DNA from: CAYUPI01 sp964446585
GTDB lineage: Bacteria; Verrucomicrobiota; Verrucomicrobiia; Limisphaerales; UBA8199
Assembly (NCBI GenBank): GCA_964446585.1
Contig: CAYUPI010000017.1
Span: forward strand, 1-64,000
Length of the DNA: 64,000 nt
Reading direction: 5' to 3'
Every line of letters begins with the position of its first letter. The first letter of the stretch is position 1. Under the pieces are notes generated by a model, which was not told the origin of the DNA, did no database searches, and saw only the letters and a list, made by a program, of their open reading frames with translations. Of this stretch, positions 39,169 to 48,505 are shown piece by piece. The position numbers and the translations under genes were made by a program.

Positions 39169-39867
39169 GTGAACAAGACTTTCTTCGATCGCTGGCAGGC
39201 AAACTTCTGGGCCGGCCTCGCCATCGTGCTGCCAGGCGTCCTTTCGATCGCCGTTCTCATCTGGCTGTTCGGAACGGTGGCGAATATCACGGATACGTTG
39301 CTGATCTTCCTCCCGAGAAAGATCACGCACCACGACCTGGGACAGGGCGGGATGTATTGGTATTGGAGCCTGGTAGCACTGACTCTGGCGGTCTTCCTGG
39401 TGGGCGTCGTCGGGTTGCTCGCCCGGAACTACTTCGGAAAGCGCCTAATCGAGTGGGTGGATACAGCGCTGCTCCGCGTTCCGCTGCTGAACAAAATCTA
39501 CGGCGCGACCAAACAGGTGAATGACGCCTTTTCCTCCAGCAACAAAGACGCGTTTCGCACCGTCGTCCTGGTTGAGTTTCCGCACCCGGGAATGCGCACC
39601 ATCGGATTCCTGACCCGCGAGCAACATGATGAGATACAGGCCAGGAGCCCGGAGAAAGTCGTATGCGTTTTTGTTCCCACCACGCCTAACCCGACGGGCG
39701 GTTACCTGCTGGTCGTTCCGGAGGAGAAAGTGATTAAGCTCGATATGTCGGTGGCCGAGGGAATGAAGTACGTCATCAGCCTTGGCGCCATTGCCCCCGA
39801 ATACACGCCGACGCCGCTTCGCAGTTTGAAATCGCCGCCTGCAAACCTGACACCGGTTGGCTCATGA
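39169..39867 (+). CDS. DUF502 family membrane protein
   Basis: 232 residues starting at GTG 39169 (MNKTFFDRWQANFWAGLAI). Two membrane segments (about 14-36, AGLAIVLPGVLSIAVLIWLF; and about 66-90, WSLVALTLAVFLVGVVGLL) precede the DUF502 core: VPLLNKIYGATKQVNDAF, AFRTVVLVEFPHPGMRTIGFLT, VFVPTTPNPTGGYLLVVPEE and MSVAEGMKYVISLGAI. All family hallmarks are present; the function of DUF502 proteins is unknown. The stop overlaps the recO ATG by four bases. Confidence 0.88.
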   Translation: MNKTFFDRWQANFWAGLAIVLPGVLSIAVLIWLFGTVANITDTLLIFLPRKITHHDLGQGGMYWYWSLVALTLAVFLVGVVGLLARNYFGKRLIEWVDTALLRVPLLNKIYGATKQVNDAFSSSNKDAFRTVVLVEFPHPGMRTIGFLTREQHDEIQARSPEKVVCVFVPTTPNPTGGYLLVVPEEKVIKLDMSVAEGMKYVISLGAIAPEYTPTPLRSLKSPPANLTPVGS

Positions 39868-40508
39868 TTGAGGCCGCCACCGGCCTGGTTCTGCGGATGC
39901 GACTGCTGACTGAGACCAGCCTGATCGTCCACTGGCTCACGCCAGACTTCGGACGCATCGCCACCGTCGCCAAAGGAGCGCGTCGGCCCAAGTCTCCATT
40001 TCGCGGCAAGCTGGATTTGCTTTACTTAGCCAATTTTACGTTCAGCCGCAGCCGCCGGTCGGACCTGCATGTGCTGCGCGAAGCCAGTTTGCGCGAAACC
40101 CACAATTTCTTGCGCAACGACCTCGCATATCTGCAGCAAGCTTCCTATTGCGCTGCGCTCGTGGAGCAAGTCACGGAAATTGAGACGCCATTGCCCGCAG
40201 TTTTTGAACTGATTCGCGGACTTCTCGCAGCGCTCCCTCAGCAACCACCTGAACCACAAACCGTCCTCGCATTCGAGCTCAAACTACTGAAGGAACTGGG
40301 CCTGACACCCGACACGGTTAAGAGCCGACTCACTGCTGGCGCGAAGGAAATTGTGCGGGTGTTGACGGAGAGTGATTGGACAACGATTTCACGGCTGCGC
40401 CCCAGCGCGGCGCAAGTTAACGAACTGCGCCAATTTCTCCATGGTTTCCTAAACTTCCACCTCGACAAAATACCCCCGAGCCGAGCGGCGGCTCTGGGGC
40501 TCCACTAA
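39864..40508 (+). CDS. recO: DNA repair protein RecO
   Basis: 214 residues. The N-terminal OB fold begins EAATGLVLRMRLLTETSLIV with the signature FGRIATVAKGARRPKSPFRG. LDLLYLANFTFSRSRRSDLHVLREAS and the helical C-terminal domain follow (ELKLLKELGLTPD). No CxxC zinc pair is seen, so it is the zinc-free variant and slightly short. RecO works with RecF and RecR to load RecA on SSB-coated gaps. It is the last gene of the phoH-ybeY-DUF502-recO operon and is followed by a REPIN-like repeat that separates it from convergent ispG. Confidence 0.88.
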   Translation: MIEAATGLVLRMRLLTETSLIVHWLTPDFGRIATVAKGARRPKSPFRGKLDLLYLANFTFSRSRRSDLHVLREASLRETHNFLRNDLAYLQQASYCAALVEQVTEIETPLPAVFELIRGLLAALPQQPPEPQTVLAFELKLLKELGLTPDTVKSRLTAGAKEIVRVLTESDWTTISRLRPSAAQVNELRQFLHGFLNFHLDKIPPSRAAALGLH

Positions 40509-40522
40509 GACGTGTCTGCAAA

Positions 40523-40603
40523 AATTGTAGAAGCCGACGTAAGGAGGCTCTAACTGAAAAATCCAGAATGGATCAAAGCCTCCTCACGTCGTCTCCTACA
40601 ATT
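40523..40603. repeat. REPIN-like paired inverted repeat, copy 3
   Basis: Left arm 40523-40549 (AATTGTAGAAGCCGACGTAA...) and right arm 40577-40603 (complement AATTGTAGGAGACGACGTGA...) agree at 24 of 27 positions with a 27-base loop. Similarity continues outward on both sides (CGTGTCTGCAAAAATTG versus CGTGTTTGAAAAATCG). It lies between convergent recO and ispG. Confidence 0.82.
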
Positions 40604-40625
40604 GAATCGATTTTTCAAACACGCT

Positions 40626-42446
40626 CTAAGCCGCCACTGCGGTCGCTTTCAACTCCGGCTCGACCCATTTGCCGTGTTCGCGGATCAGGTCCACCAGGCG
40701 ATCGACCGCCTCCGCTTCCGGGATATTGAACTTAATCGGGGACTTGCCTACGTAGAGATTGATCTTGCCTGGCGCACCACCCACGTAACCGAAATCGGCA
40801 TCGGCCATTTCACCCGGCCCGTTCACAATGCAGCCCATGATGGCGATCTTGACGCCTTTGAGGTGTTCGGTGCGCTGTTTGATGCGGGCCGTCACGGTTT
40901 GCAAGTTGAACAAAGTGCGGCCGCACGATGGGCAAGCGACGTAATCCGTCTTGAACGAGCGGCAGCCGGCGGCCTGGAGGATGTTGTAAGCCAGTCGCAA
41001 GGATTGGCCGGCGCCTGTCTCCCCGCGCACCAGGATAGCATCGCCGATGCCGTCGGCCAGCAGGGAGCCGATTACGACCGACGCGCGCAGCAAAGCAATC
41101 TTGGGCGGCAACGGCGTCGAATCGAACCTCAGACAATCCTTCAGCAAGATTGGGTTTGTGCGCCCCAGTTGCTTGAGCTTGAGGGTCAGCAGGCGAAAGG
41201 CCGCAATCGGCGGGACCGGCACGTCATCTTTAACCGTCACCAACTGCGTGTCGCAGTTGATCTCGAAGGCCTTCGTGGGATCAATTTCGAAAACATTCAA
41301 ATCTTCATAGACGGCTTCCGGTTTCACATCCGCCTTCGGGCTGATCTTCGGCGCGAGTTTGTCCCAGGCGGCGCGCGTGACAACGACCCGCACCGTCTGC
41401 TCGCCGCCGCAGTCCACACCTTCCGCCAGTTCGATCTCTGGTGTCTCGCGTCGCGAGTAGGCGAACGGATCAAATGGCCAAGCCGCGCTGGAGGAGAAAG
41501 AAGGCTGAGCTTTCTGCGCGGCAACGGTCAGAAGCGGAATCTGCTCCAACACATCACGGCAGACCTCGATTTCTCGAGGCGAATCCTCAGTCAGCGAAAC
41601 CCGGATCGTGTCGCCGAGGCCATCGCAGAGCAGCGAACCGATGCCGATGGCGCTCTTGATGCGGCCGTCCTCGCCCTCGCCGGCTTCCGTGACCCCGAGA
41701 TGTATCGGATAATTCCAATCCGGTCCCTCCTGCTCCAGACGTGCGACCAGCAGCCGGTAGCACTCGATCATCACCTTCGGATTGCTCGCTTTCATCGAGA
41801 ATTTGAAATTGTGGAAATCGTTCTTGCGGGCGATCCGGGCAAATTCCAACGCGCTTTCAACCATGCCCAGCGGTGTGTCGCCAAATCGGTTCATAATGCG
41901 GTCGCTCAGCGAGCCGTGATTGGTGCCGATCCTCATGGCCCGGCCAAGTTCCTTGCACAATTTCACGAGCGGCGTGAATTTTTCCTCAATCCGCTTCAGC
42001 TCGCCGGCATATTGCTCATCGGTGTACTCCTTGATCACGAATTTCTTGGAGTCAGCGTAGTTTCCAGGATTAATGCGGACCATCTCAACCCACTTGGCCG
42101 CCTCCATTGCCGCTTCCGGCTTGAAATGAATGTCGGCCACGAGCGGGACGAGGCAGCCGCGGGCGCGCAGCTCGGCGGCAATGTTCTGCAGGTTGGCGGC
42201 GTCCTTGACCGTTGGCGCGGTGATGCGAACGATCTGGCAGCCGACGGCTACCAACTCGAGCGTTTGCCGGACGCACTCGGCGGTGTCCATCGTGTCGCAG
42301 GTGAGCATGGACTGAACCACGACCGGATGATCGCCGCCGATGATGACCCCGCCGCGCGCCGGGTCACCTACGACGACTTCGCGCGTCTTGCGTCGTTCGC
42401 GGAAAAATGGAGATTCGCAGTAGCGCATGGCAGTTGAGCCATTCAT
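40626..42446 (-). CDS. ispG: 4-hydroxy-3-methylbut-2-en-1-yl diphosphate synthase, long form
   Basis: Iron-sulfur enzyme of the MEP isoprenoid pathway; makes HMBPP. 606 residues against about 370 in E. coli: it is the three-domain long form known from chlamydiae and plants, with an insert in the middle (roughly residues 300-500). Blocks include VVVQSMLTCDTMDTAECVRQ, CLVPLVADIHFKPEAAMEAA, NPGNYADSKKF and RIGTNHGSLSDRI. The C-terminal [4Fe-4S] ligands lie in ACPSCGRTLFNLQ and IMGCIVNGPGEMADADFGYV. The start used is ATG 42446; MRYCESPFF at 42428 is possible. It follows rseP by 22 bases on the same strand. Confidence 0.95.
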   Translation of the reverse strand: MNGSTAMRYCESPFFRERRKTREVVVGDPARGGVIIGGDHPVVVQSMLTCDTMDTAECVRQTLELVAVGCQIVRITAPTVKDAANLQNIAAELRARGCLVPLVADIHFKPEAAMEAAKWVEMVRINPGNYADSKKFVIKEYTDEQYAGELKRIEEKFTPLVKLCKELGRAMRIGTNHGSLSDRIMNRFGDTPLGMVESALEFARIARKNDFHNFKFSMKASNPKVMIECYRLLVARLEQEGPDWNYPIHLGVTEAGEGEDGRIKSAIGIGSLLCDGLGDTIRVSLTEDSPREIEVCRDVLEQIPLLTVAAQKAQPSFSSSAAWPFDPFAYSRRETPEIELAEGVDCGGEQTVRVVVTRAAWDKLAPKISPKADVKPEAVYEDLNVFEIDPTKAFEINCDTQLVTVKDDVPVPPIAAFRLLTLKLKQLGRTNPILLKDCLRFDSTPLPPKIALLRASVVIGSLLADGIGDAILVRGETGAGQSLRLAYNILQAAGCRSFKTDYVACPSCGRTLFNLQTVTARIKQRTEHLKGVKIAIMGCIVNGPGEMADADFGYVGGAPGKINLYVGKSPIKFNIPEAEAVDRLVDLIREHGKWVEPELKATAVAA

Positions 42447-42468
42447 GATTTCAGGCCACCGGCTCGAC

Positions 42469-43884
42469 TTACGGCTGAGCCGGCGGTTTCGGGGCGAACT
42501 TCAGTTCGACTGGTTTTTCTTTGCTGCGCTTCCAGGGCAGGTCCTGGACGTCATAGAAAGCAATATAAACCATGAAGGCGATGAGGAGAACGGCGCACCC
42601 GGTTTGGATGGAGCTAATGATCCGCGTGCTAATCGGTTTGCGCCGGATGCCTTCGATAATCGCCAGCAGAATATGGCCGCCGTCCAGCACCGGAATCGGC
42701 AGCATGTTTAACAAAGCCAGGTTGACGTTCATCAGCACACTGAACCAAAGCGCCAGCCTCCAGCCCTGCTCGCTGTTGAACAGCCGATAATAAACGTCCA
42801 TGATTTTCACCGCCCCGCCCAGGTGTTGGGGTTTGATGTCGGAATGACGGGCGAAGAGCGCGCCGAAGGTATCCATCATGGCATTGACGCTGGCATCGAC
42901 TTGTTCGATGGCGCCAGGATGCGCCAGCGTCGTACGGCCGTTGGCATCCCACACGATCCCGACACGCGGTTTTTCGTCGGGTGGACTGAGAGGTTTTTCG
43001 GGGGACACGCTGACCTCAAAACACCTTCCACTGCGCTCCACATTCAGCGTCAACTTCGTGCTCGGGTTTCCGTCCACAAAGTCGGCCATGTCGCCGGGTT
43101 GATAGAGCTTGGTTCCGTTCACCGAGAGCACGCGATCGCCTGGGCGCAAGCCGGACGCGGCGGCCGGGCTGTTGGGCACCACTTTGGCAACGACTGAGGA
43201 AAGAGCAGGCCCGATTTTGATCTGGCGGAGGCTCTTACGCTGCCAGAACTTGGTTTCATCCTTCGTCGTCAACGGATAGAACATCAGCACCTTGCCGTCG
43301 CGCTCGACTTTCATCGGCAACGTCTCGCCTTCGCTTCGGACAATACGCCACGTTACGCTATCGCCCATCCCGCCAAACTTCGTCACCCGCTTTCCGTCCA
43401 CTTCCAGCACGCGGTCGCCCGGCCGCAAACCGGCCTTATCGGCGGGACCATCTTTCTCGACATAACCGATAGTGGTGGTCGTTTCGGCTTCACTTACAGG
43501 GCGGCCGACGACCATCACGACCACCGCAAACCCCAGAGCCAGCAGGAAACTGAACAAGGGTCCGGCGAAAGCCACAATGCTCTTGTCCAATGCGGAGATC
43601 GGAGGAAGAGGTTGGGAGGAACTCTCGCTTTTGCCTTCGATGGCCTCCATTGTTGCCATTTGGGGCAGCGACACATATCCTCCGGCTGGGATGCTGCCCA
43701 GGGCGTACTCGACGCCGTTGATTTTCGTCTTCCAGATCGGTTTGCCAAACCAGATGGCGAATCGATCAATTTTCAGCCCCCGCCAGCGGGCCGCCAGGAA
43801 GTGCCCCAGTTCATGGACAAAAATCAACAGGTTGAACAGCACCAGCACTTCCAAAAAGATGAATATGATTTTCAAAATCGACAT
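42469..43884 (-). CDS. rseP: RseP-type site-2 intramembrane metalloprotease
   Basis: 471 residues, integral membrane zinc protease. The first membrane segment holds HELGHFLAARW (His24, Glu25, His28). Two PDZ domains follow in the periplasmic region, marked by GYVEKDGPADKAGLRPGDRV and VVPNSPAAASGLRPGDRV. The later membrane part has the second active-site motif NMLPIPVLDGGHI and two C-terminal segments. It cleaves anti-sigma factors and signal-peptide remnants in the membrane. In many bacteria rseP follows dxr; here it leads directly into ispG, still an isoprenoid gene. The ATG at 43882-43884 is the start. Confidence 0.93.
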   Translation of the reverse strand: MSILKIIFIFLEVLVLFNLLIFVHELGHFLAARWRGLKIDRFAIWFGKPIWKTKINGVEYALGSIPAGGYVSLPQMATMEAIEGKSESSSQPLPPISALDKSIVAFAGPLFSFLLALGFAVVVMVVGRPVSEAETTTTIGYVEKDGPADKAGLRPGDRVLEVDGKRVTKFGGMGDSVTWRIVRSEGETLPMKVERDGKVLMFYPLTTKDETKFWQRKSLRQIKIGPALSSVVAKVVPNSPAAASGLRPGDRVLSVNGTKLYQPGDMADFVDGNPSTKLTLNVERSGRCFEVSVSPEKPLSPPDEKPRVGIVWDANGRTTLAHPGAIEQVDASVNAMMDTFGALFARHSDIKPQHLGGAVKIMDVYYRLFNSEQGWRLALWFSVLMNVNLALLNMLPIPVLDGGHILLAIIEGIRRKPISTRIISSIQTGCAVLLIAFMVYIAFYDVQDLPWKRSKEKPVELKFAPKPPAQP

Positions 43885-44536
43885 AATCTTGACCGATTAC
43901 CCCAGCATCGGGATGCCCTGAATATAGCAGCCGCCGGGCCAGAGTAAAACACGAAGAACGCATGCCTTTGCCTTGTAGCCATCGGCCATCGGCATTTGCC
44001 CTTTGCCCGTTGCGATTTGGCCGATTTCAGGTCTCAGCTTTCGGGTTTTAGCCCTTGTCTTCCGACTTTAGACTTTAGACTTTGAACCTGCCCACCGCCG
44101 CCTCTCCCCTACGATGCATTCGCGTCTGCATGGCTACCGAGGCCGATACTTGCCGCACCTTGATAACTCGCATGCTTCAAGCGGTAAGCTGGGAAAGCAA
44201 AGGAGGGAGCGCAATGACGGTACCGACTAACCCGCTTCCTGCAGCCAACAGCCGCCGCTTGCTTCAGTTTCTTGACTCGGCGAACGTCTCTCTATGCCCT
44301 TCGTGAACTTCGTTCCCTCCTGTATATCCTCTTCGCCGCTGGACTCTTTTTCCCAGCCCGTTACTCCTGTTAAGCCTGTCCATTCTTTCGTTCCTCTCCG
44401 CTTTCGTGTGAATTAACGTCCATTAGTGGTTTTCAGTTTCTGACCAGCATGAACAAACACAATGCTGAGCCTGGTCTTCGTCAGACTTGACGGGGGAGTT
44501 GGGACTTTGGAGCTTGAGCCGATCCAGTCTCGGGTT
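43885..44536. other. Divergent intergenic region with degenerate repeats
   Basis: About 650 bases. Positions 43980-44090 contain repeated words (CATCGGCCATCGGCATTTG, TTTGCCCTTTGCCCG, CTTTAGACTTTAGACTTTG). A half element of the GATGGACACAGATGAACAC family lies at 44401-44430 and an ACAGGCTTAACAGGAGTAAC word (complement) near 44363-44383. Frames between 44080 and 44310 are not protein-like. Probably holds the promoters of rseP and of the fusion gene. Confidence 0.5.
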
Positions 44537-46516
44537 ATGAAGACCGCCGCCATCAGATCACTGCGTGAGAAGCTGACTGCCGACCAGCCTGTGTACGGGC
44601 TCTGGGTAACTTTAGAGTCAGCCAGCATCTCTGAGATGGCAGTCGCGCTGGGATTCGATTGGCTGGTGATCGATGCCGAGCACGGGCATCTGGATTGGAA
44701 GGAGATCCTCGAGCACATTCGCGTCACTGTGCGCAGCAACACCGTGGTGCTGGTACGCGTCGCGCAGTTGAACAGCGCGCTGATCAAACGCGCATTGGAT
44801 CTCGGCGGCGACGGCGTGGTTGTGCCCTGGGTCGAGACGCCGGAGCAGCTCAAGGAGGCTGTGGCCTATGCCAGCTATCCGCCTGAGGGATTGCGCGGCA
44901 TCGGCGCTGAGCGCGCCACAGGTTGGGGCCAATGCCTTTCGCAGCACACACAAGAGGCAAACGAGCATGTGCTGGTAGTGCCCATCATCGAATCGGTGGC
45001 CGCCGGCAAGAACATTGCTCAACTAGGCCAGGTCAGCGGCGCGGACATTTTTTTCTTCGGACCTGCCGATTACTCGGCGACTGCGGGCCACCGAGGACAG
45101 TGGGAGGGGCCGGGAGTGTCCGCCGAGCTCCAGGCAGTCAAGGACAAGCTCCGAGCCTGCGGCAAACACTGCGGCATTATCGCGTCGAACGCCGAGGATC
45201 TGCATGCGCGTCGCGAACAAGGGTTCCAGATGTTGGGAATCGGCCTCGATACCGGCTTGCTGCTGCGGAGCCTCCATAGCTCGCTGGCTGCGGTGGGGCG
45301 GGACCGCCCCATAGTCGCATCGTTCATCGCCGAAGACGGCCCGAGCGACGGAAAGGACGCTTCACAGCCAAGCCCACTGCACGAAGTCGGTTCGGAATGC
45401 GGAAAACATAGCCTCCTCGTTTCCGAAGCAGGAGAGGGAGACCACGCTAAGGTGAGGCGGGCCGAATCAGGAGCAGTCGAAGGCAAGCGCAAATTCATCG
45501 TTAAGCTTACAGGCGACTTTACCGACAGTACGGGCACGCCCAAGTACAAAGACATCGGCCTTTCTGTCTTAGCCCAGAATCCGCGGATCGAACAGCGTGC
45601 TTTCGCTGAGCATCGCGCTGAAATCGGTGCCGATCAAATCGGCGACGCCCAGGGAGTCATCGTCTTAACGCCCTCAGTCACAGCCCGCAGCGTGTCAAAC
45701 GCCCGCGATCTTTTGGTGATCGCGCGCTTTGGGGTCGGTTACGACTCGGTGGATGTAGCGGCCTGTACCGCCGCCGACGTGCTCGTCACGATTACCGTCG
45801 GCGCGGTGGACCGGCCCGTAGCCGAGGCGACCCTCGGCTGGATGATTGCTCTGAGCCATAACCTGCGGCCCAAAGATGGCCTCGTCCGCACAGGCGAGTG
45901 GGAAAAACGTTCGCAGCACATGGGCAGGGAGTTGCGCGACCGCACGCTGGGTGTCATCGGCCTGGGCGGCATCGGGCGCAAAGCCATTGAATTGTTGCGT
46001 GGGTTCGGCATGAACCAGCCGCTGGCCTTTGACCCCTTCATTTCCCCGGAGATTGCTGCTCAATGCGGTGCCCGTCTGGTGAGTCTTGAAGAACTGCTGC
46101 GCCAGGCCGATTTCGTTTCCGTTCATTGTCCGCTGAACGAGAAGACGAGGGGACTGCTCGGCGCGCGCGAGCTGGCCTGGATGAAGCCTGGCGCGTACCT
46201 GCTGAACACGGCGCGGGGCGGAATTGTGGACGAGGACGCGCTTTATGGCGCCCTCAAAGAACGCCGCATCGCCGGCGCGGCCATCGATTGCTTCGCCAAG
46301 GAGCCAATCACAGCGCCTCACCGGTTTGGAGAATTGGATAATGTGTTGTTGGCGCCTCACTGCATCGCCTGGACGGAGGAAATGTTTCGGGACATCGGCC
46401 GCGCCGCGTGCGGGGTGATGGTGGACCTGTCACTGGGCAATCGGCCCCGTGGCGTGCTCAACCCGGAGGTGCTCGACCGGGCCGGGTTCAAGTCGAAGTG
46501 GAAGCGTTTCATATGA
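44537..46516 (+). CDS. Fusion of HpcH/HpaI-type aldolase and D-2-hydroxyacid dehydrogenase
   Basis: 659 residues from ATG 44537 (MKTAAIRSLREKL). Residues 1-250 are an HpcH/HpaI aldolase: base His in IDAEHGHLD, the Arg in VLVRVAQ, metal ligands Glu in PIIESV and Asp in FGPADYSA. Residues about 330-655 are a D-isomer-specific 2-hydroxyacid dehydrogenase: nucleotide motif VIGLGGIGRKA, catalytic Arg in NTARGGIVDE, Glu in IDCFAKEP, His in LAPHCIAW. A low-complexity linker of about 70 residues joins them and looks like translated spacer. The pairing suggests linked steps on 2-oxo acids: aldol cleavage to pyruvate-type products and reduction of an oxo acid. The stop overlaps the next gene (ATGA). 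Confidence 0.85.
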   Translation: MKTAAIRSLREKLTADQPVYGLWVTLESASISEMAVALGFDWLVIDAEHGHLDWKEILEHIRVTVRSNTVVLVRVAQLNSALIKRALDLGGDGVVVPWVETPEQLKEAVAYASYPPEGLRGIGAERATGWGQCLSQHTQEANEHVLVVPIIESVAAGKNIAQLGQVSGADIFFFGPADYSATAGHRGQWEGPGVSAELQAVKDKLRACGKHCGIIASNAEDLHARREQGFQMLGIGLDTGLLLRSLHSSLAAVGRDRPIVASFIAEDGPSDGKDASQPSPLHEVGSECGKHSLLVSEAGEGDHAKVRRAESGAVEGKRKFIVKLTGDFTDSTGTPKYKDIGLSVLAQNPRIEQRAFAEHRAEIGADQIGDAQGVIVLTPSVTARSVSNARDLLVIARFGVGYDSVDVAACTAADVLVTITVGAVDRPVAEATLGWMIALSHNLRPKDGLVRTGEWEKRSQHMGRELRDRTLGVIGLGGIGRKAIELLRGFGMNQPLAFDPFISPEIAAQCGARLVSLEELLRQADFVSVHCPLNEKTRGLLGARELAWMKPGAYLLNTARGGIVDEDALYGALKERRIAGAAIDCFAKEPITAPHRFGELDNVLLAPHCIAWTEEMFRDIGRAACGVMVDLSLGNRPRGVLNPEVLDRAGFKSKWKRFI

Positions 46517-47319
46517 GGAGACTCGCGGGAAAGGTCGCTTGGATCACCGGTGCCACTTCGGGCATCGGCGAGGCGACGGCCCGCCTGTTCGCGCGCGAGG
46601 GCGCAAAGGTGGCGCTGGTCGGACAGCGATTAGCCCCGGGCCGGCGCCTTGCCGGCGAGTTGCATGAGGCTGGTGCCGAAATCTTGCCGCTGGCCTGCGA
46701 TGTCAGCAGCGAACGCCAGGTGCGGGATTCAATTCGACGGACGGTGGCTCGCTTCGGGCGTTTGGAAATCCTCATCAACAATGCGGGCATGGTGCGCGTC
46801 AAGGCGCTACACGAGCACACTGAACGGGAGTGGGACCGCGTGATGGATGTGAACGTCAAATCGATGTTCTTTGCCGTGAAGCATGCCCTGCCGCACCTGC
46901 GCTCGGCCAGGCGCAGTTGGATCGTGAACGTGGGCTCGATCAGCAGTTTTGTCGGGCAGGCCTTGACGCCTGTTTATACGACTTCGAAGCACGCGATTGT
47001 CGGGCTGACGAAATCAATCGCGTTGGATTACGCCGGCGATGGTGTACGTTGCAACTGCGTCTGTCCAGGCATCACCGATACTCCAATGCTCCGAGAGCAC
47101 TTGAACGCCCAACCCGACCCGGAGGCAGCGCTGGCGAGCCGGCTGCGGCGGGTGCCGATGGGAATACCGCTTACACCACAGGATGTTGCGAAGACGATTT
47201 TGTTTCTGAGTTGCGACGATTCGGCAGGCATTACCGGGACGACGGTGATCATTGATGCGGGCTATCTCGCTGCTGCTGAGTGGAAAACGAAAGGGAAGAC
47301 GGCATTTAGGCGGGCGTAA
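46513..47319 (+). CDS. Short-chain dehydrogenase/reductase (classical SDR)
   Basis: 268 residues from ATG 46513, overlapping the fusion gene stop by four bases, so it is cotranslated with it. The nucleotide site is WITGATSGIGEATARLF, then NNAG (ILINNAGMV), the catalytic Ser in NVGSISSF and YTTSKHA (Tyr-x3-Lys). The C-terminal block is GITGTTVIIDAGYL. It probably oxidises or reduces a sugar- or hydroxyacid-type substrate in the same pathway as the aldolase/dehydrogenase. Ends 172 bases before convergent rfbB, with a hairpin-forming repeat between. Confidence 0.9.
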   Translation: MRRLAGKVAWITGATSGIGEATARLFAREGAKVALVGQRLAPGRRLAGELHEAGAEILPLACDVSSERQVRDSIRRTVARFGRLEILINNAGMVRVKALHEHTEREWDRVMDVNVKSMFFAVKHALPHLRSARRSWIVNVGSISSFVGQALTPVYTTSKHAIVGLTKSIALDYAGDGVRCNCVCPGITDTPMLREHLNAQPDPEAALASRLRRVPMGIPLTPQDVAKTILFLSCDDSAGITGTTVIIDAGYLAAAEWKTKGKTAFRRA

Positions 47320-47322
47320 AGA

Positions 47323-47460
47323 AAGATCCAAGCACCAACGTTCGAGTTCCAGAAAAGCTCCAAATCCCAAAGCTCCAAGTGCCCCCTTGCCAAGTTTTGG
47401 ATCTTGGATGTTGGTGGTTGGGATTTATTTGGAATTTGGGTTTTGGATATTGGGATTTCT
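47323..47460. repeat. Imperfect inverted repeat of CCAAATCCCAAA words between convergent genes
   Basis: Left arm 47323-47379 (GATCCAAGCACCAACG, GCTCCAAATCCCAAAGCTCC) and right arm 47394-47460 (TTGGATCTTGGATGTTGG, TTTGGAATTTGGGTTTTGG) are complementary in word order. They could form a hairpin of more than 100 bases between the SDR and rfbB stops, so it may act as a bidirectional transcription end. Confidence 0.7.
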
Positions 47461-47491
47461 TACGGGCTTGCAGGTTGGCGCTTGGAGTTTT

Positions 47492-48505
47492 CTACGTCCG
47501 CCTTAAAACGCGCTGCACCCACTCCTGATGCTCCAAATACCACTTCACGGTTTCACGGAGGCCGTGTTGGAATTTATGCGCAGGCACCCATCCGAGCTCT
47601 CGTTTGATCTTGGCCGCATCGATCGCATACCGGCGGTCATGTCCGGGCCGATCCTTGACGAACGTAATCAGCTTGCGCGAATTGCCGCCAAGTTGCGGCG
47701 CGAGTTCGTCAACGTAGTCGCAAATCAACTCTACAATCCTAATATTGGCCCACTCATTGTGCCCGCCGATGTTGTAGGTCTCGCCCACACAACCACGCGT
47801 CAGCACGAGCCAGAGCGCTTCCGCATGATCGCGCACGTAGAGCCAGTCACGCACGTTCATTCCGTCGCCATAGACCGGCACCGGTTTGCGGGCCAGGACG
47901 CTCTGGATGACTACGGGAATCAGTTTTTCAGGGAACTGATACGGCCCGTAATTGTTCGAGCAATTGGTGATTACGATCGGAAGGCCGTAGGTATGATGGT
48001 AGGCGCGCACCAGCATATCGCTCGCGGCTTTGCTGGCGGAATAGGGCGAGTTCGGCGCGTACGGCGTGATCTCGGTGAAATGGCCTGTTGGTCCCAGGCT
48101 GCCAAAAACTTCGTCGGTCGAGACGTGGTGAAAACGAACGTTGGCGGATGAAGCCGGCCAGGCCGCGCGGCACGCTTCCAGCAGGTTGAAAGTACCCACG
48201 ACATTCGTGTGAATGAAATCGGCCGGGCCGGTAATGGAACGATCCACGTGCGATTCGGCGGCGAGGTGCATCACGTGCGTGATTGCGTGGCGCCGGACGA
48301 CGTCGATCACGGCCGGCTTTTCGCGCAGATCGACTTTCACGAACGCGTATTTGGGATGCTGAGAAATGCCCTCGAGATTGAGCAGGTGTCCCGCGTACGT
48401 CAGGCAATCAAGGTTCACCAACCGCTCGATCTCCGGCCGTTCAACGATGTGGTGGAGGAGGTTTGAGCCGATGAAACCGGCTCCTCCGGTAACCAGAAGA
48501 TTCAT
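47492..48505 (-). CDS. rfbB: dTDP-glucose 4,6-dehydratase
   Basis: 337 residues, second enzyme of dTDP-L-rhamnose synthesis. The Rossmann motif is [18 protein letters not shown], then [12 protein letters not shown], the active-site region [11 protein letters not shown] and [15 protein letters not shown] (Tyr-x3-Lys). [13 protein letters not shown] and [12 protein letters not shown] complete the family pattern. It overlaps the preceding gene by four bases and forms an operon with it and rfbA in the order rfbA, reductase-like gene, rfbB. dTDP-4-keto-6-deoxyglucose would go to rhamnose or another deoxysugar of the envelope. Confidence 0.96.
   Translation of the reverse strand: MNLLVTGGAGFIGSNLLHHIVERPEIERLVNLDCLTYAGHLLNLEGISQHPKYAFVKVDLREKPAVIDVVRRHAITHVMHLAAESHVDRSITGPADFIHTNVVGTFNLLEACRAAWPASSANVRFHHVSTDEVFGSLGPTGHFTEITPYAPNSPYSASKAASDMLVRAYHHTYGLPIVITNCSNNYGPYQFPEKLIPVVIQSVLARKPVPVYGDGMNVRDWLYVRDHAEALWLVLTRGCVGETYNIGGHNEWANIRIVELICDYVDELAPQLGGNSRKLITFVKDRPGHDRRYAIDAAKIKRELGWVPAHKFQHGLRETVKWYLEHQEWVQRVLRRT

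Noticed and set aside
40602..42437. 611-residue plus-strand frame opposite ispG
   Set aside because: Antisense frame created by high GC third positions; ispG has complete motifs.
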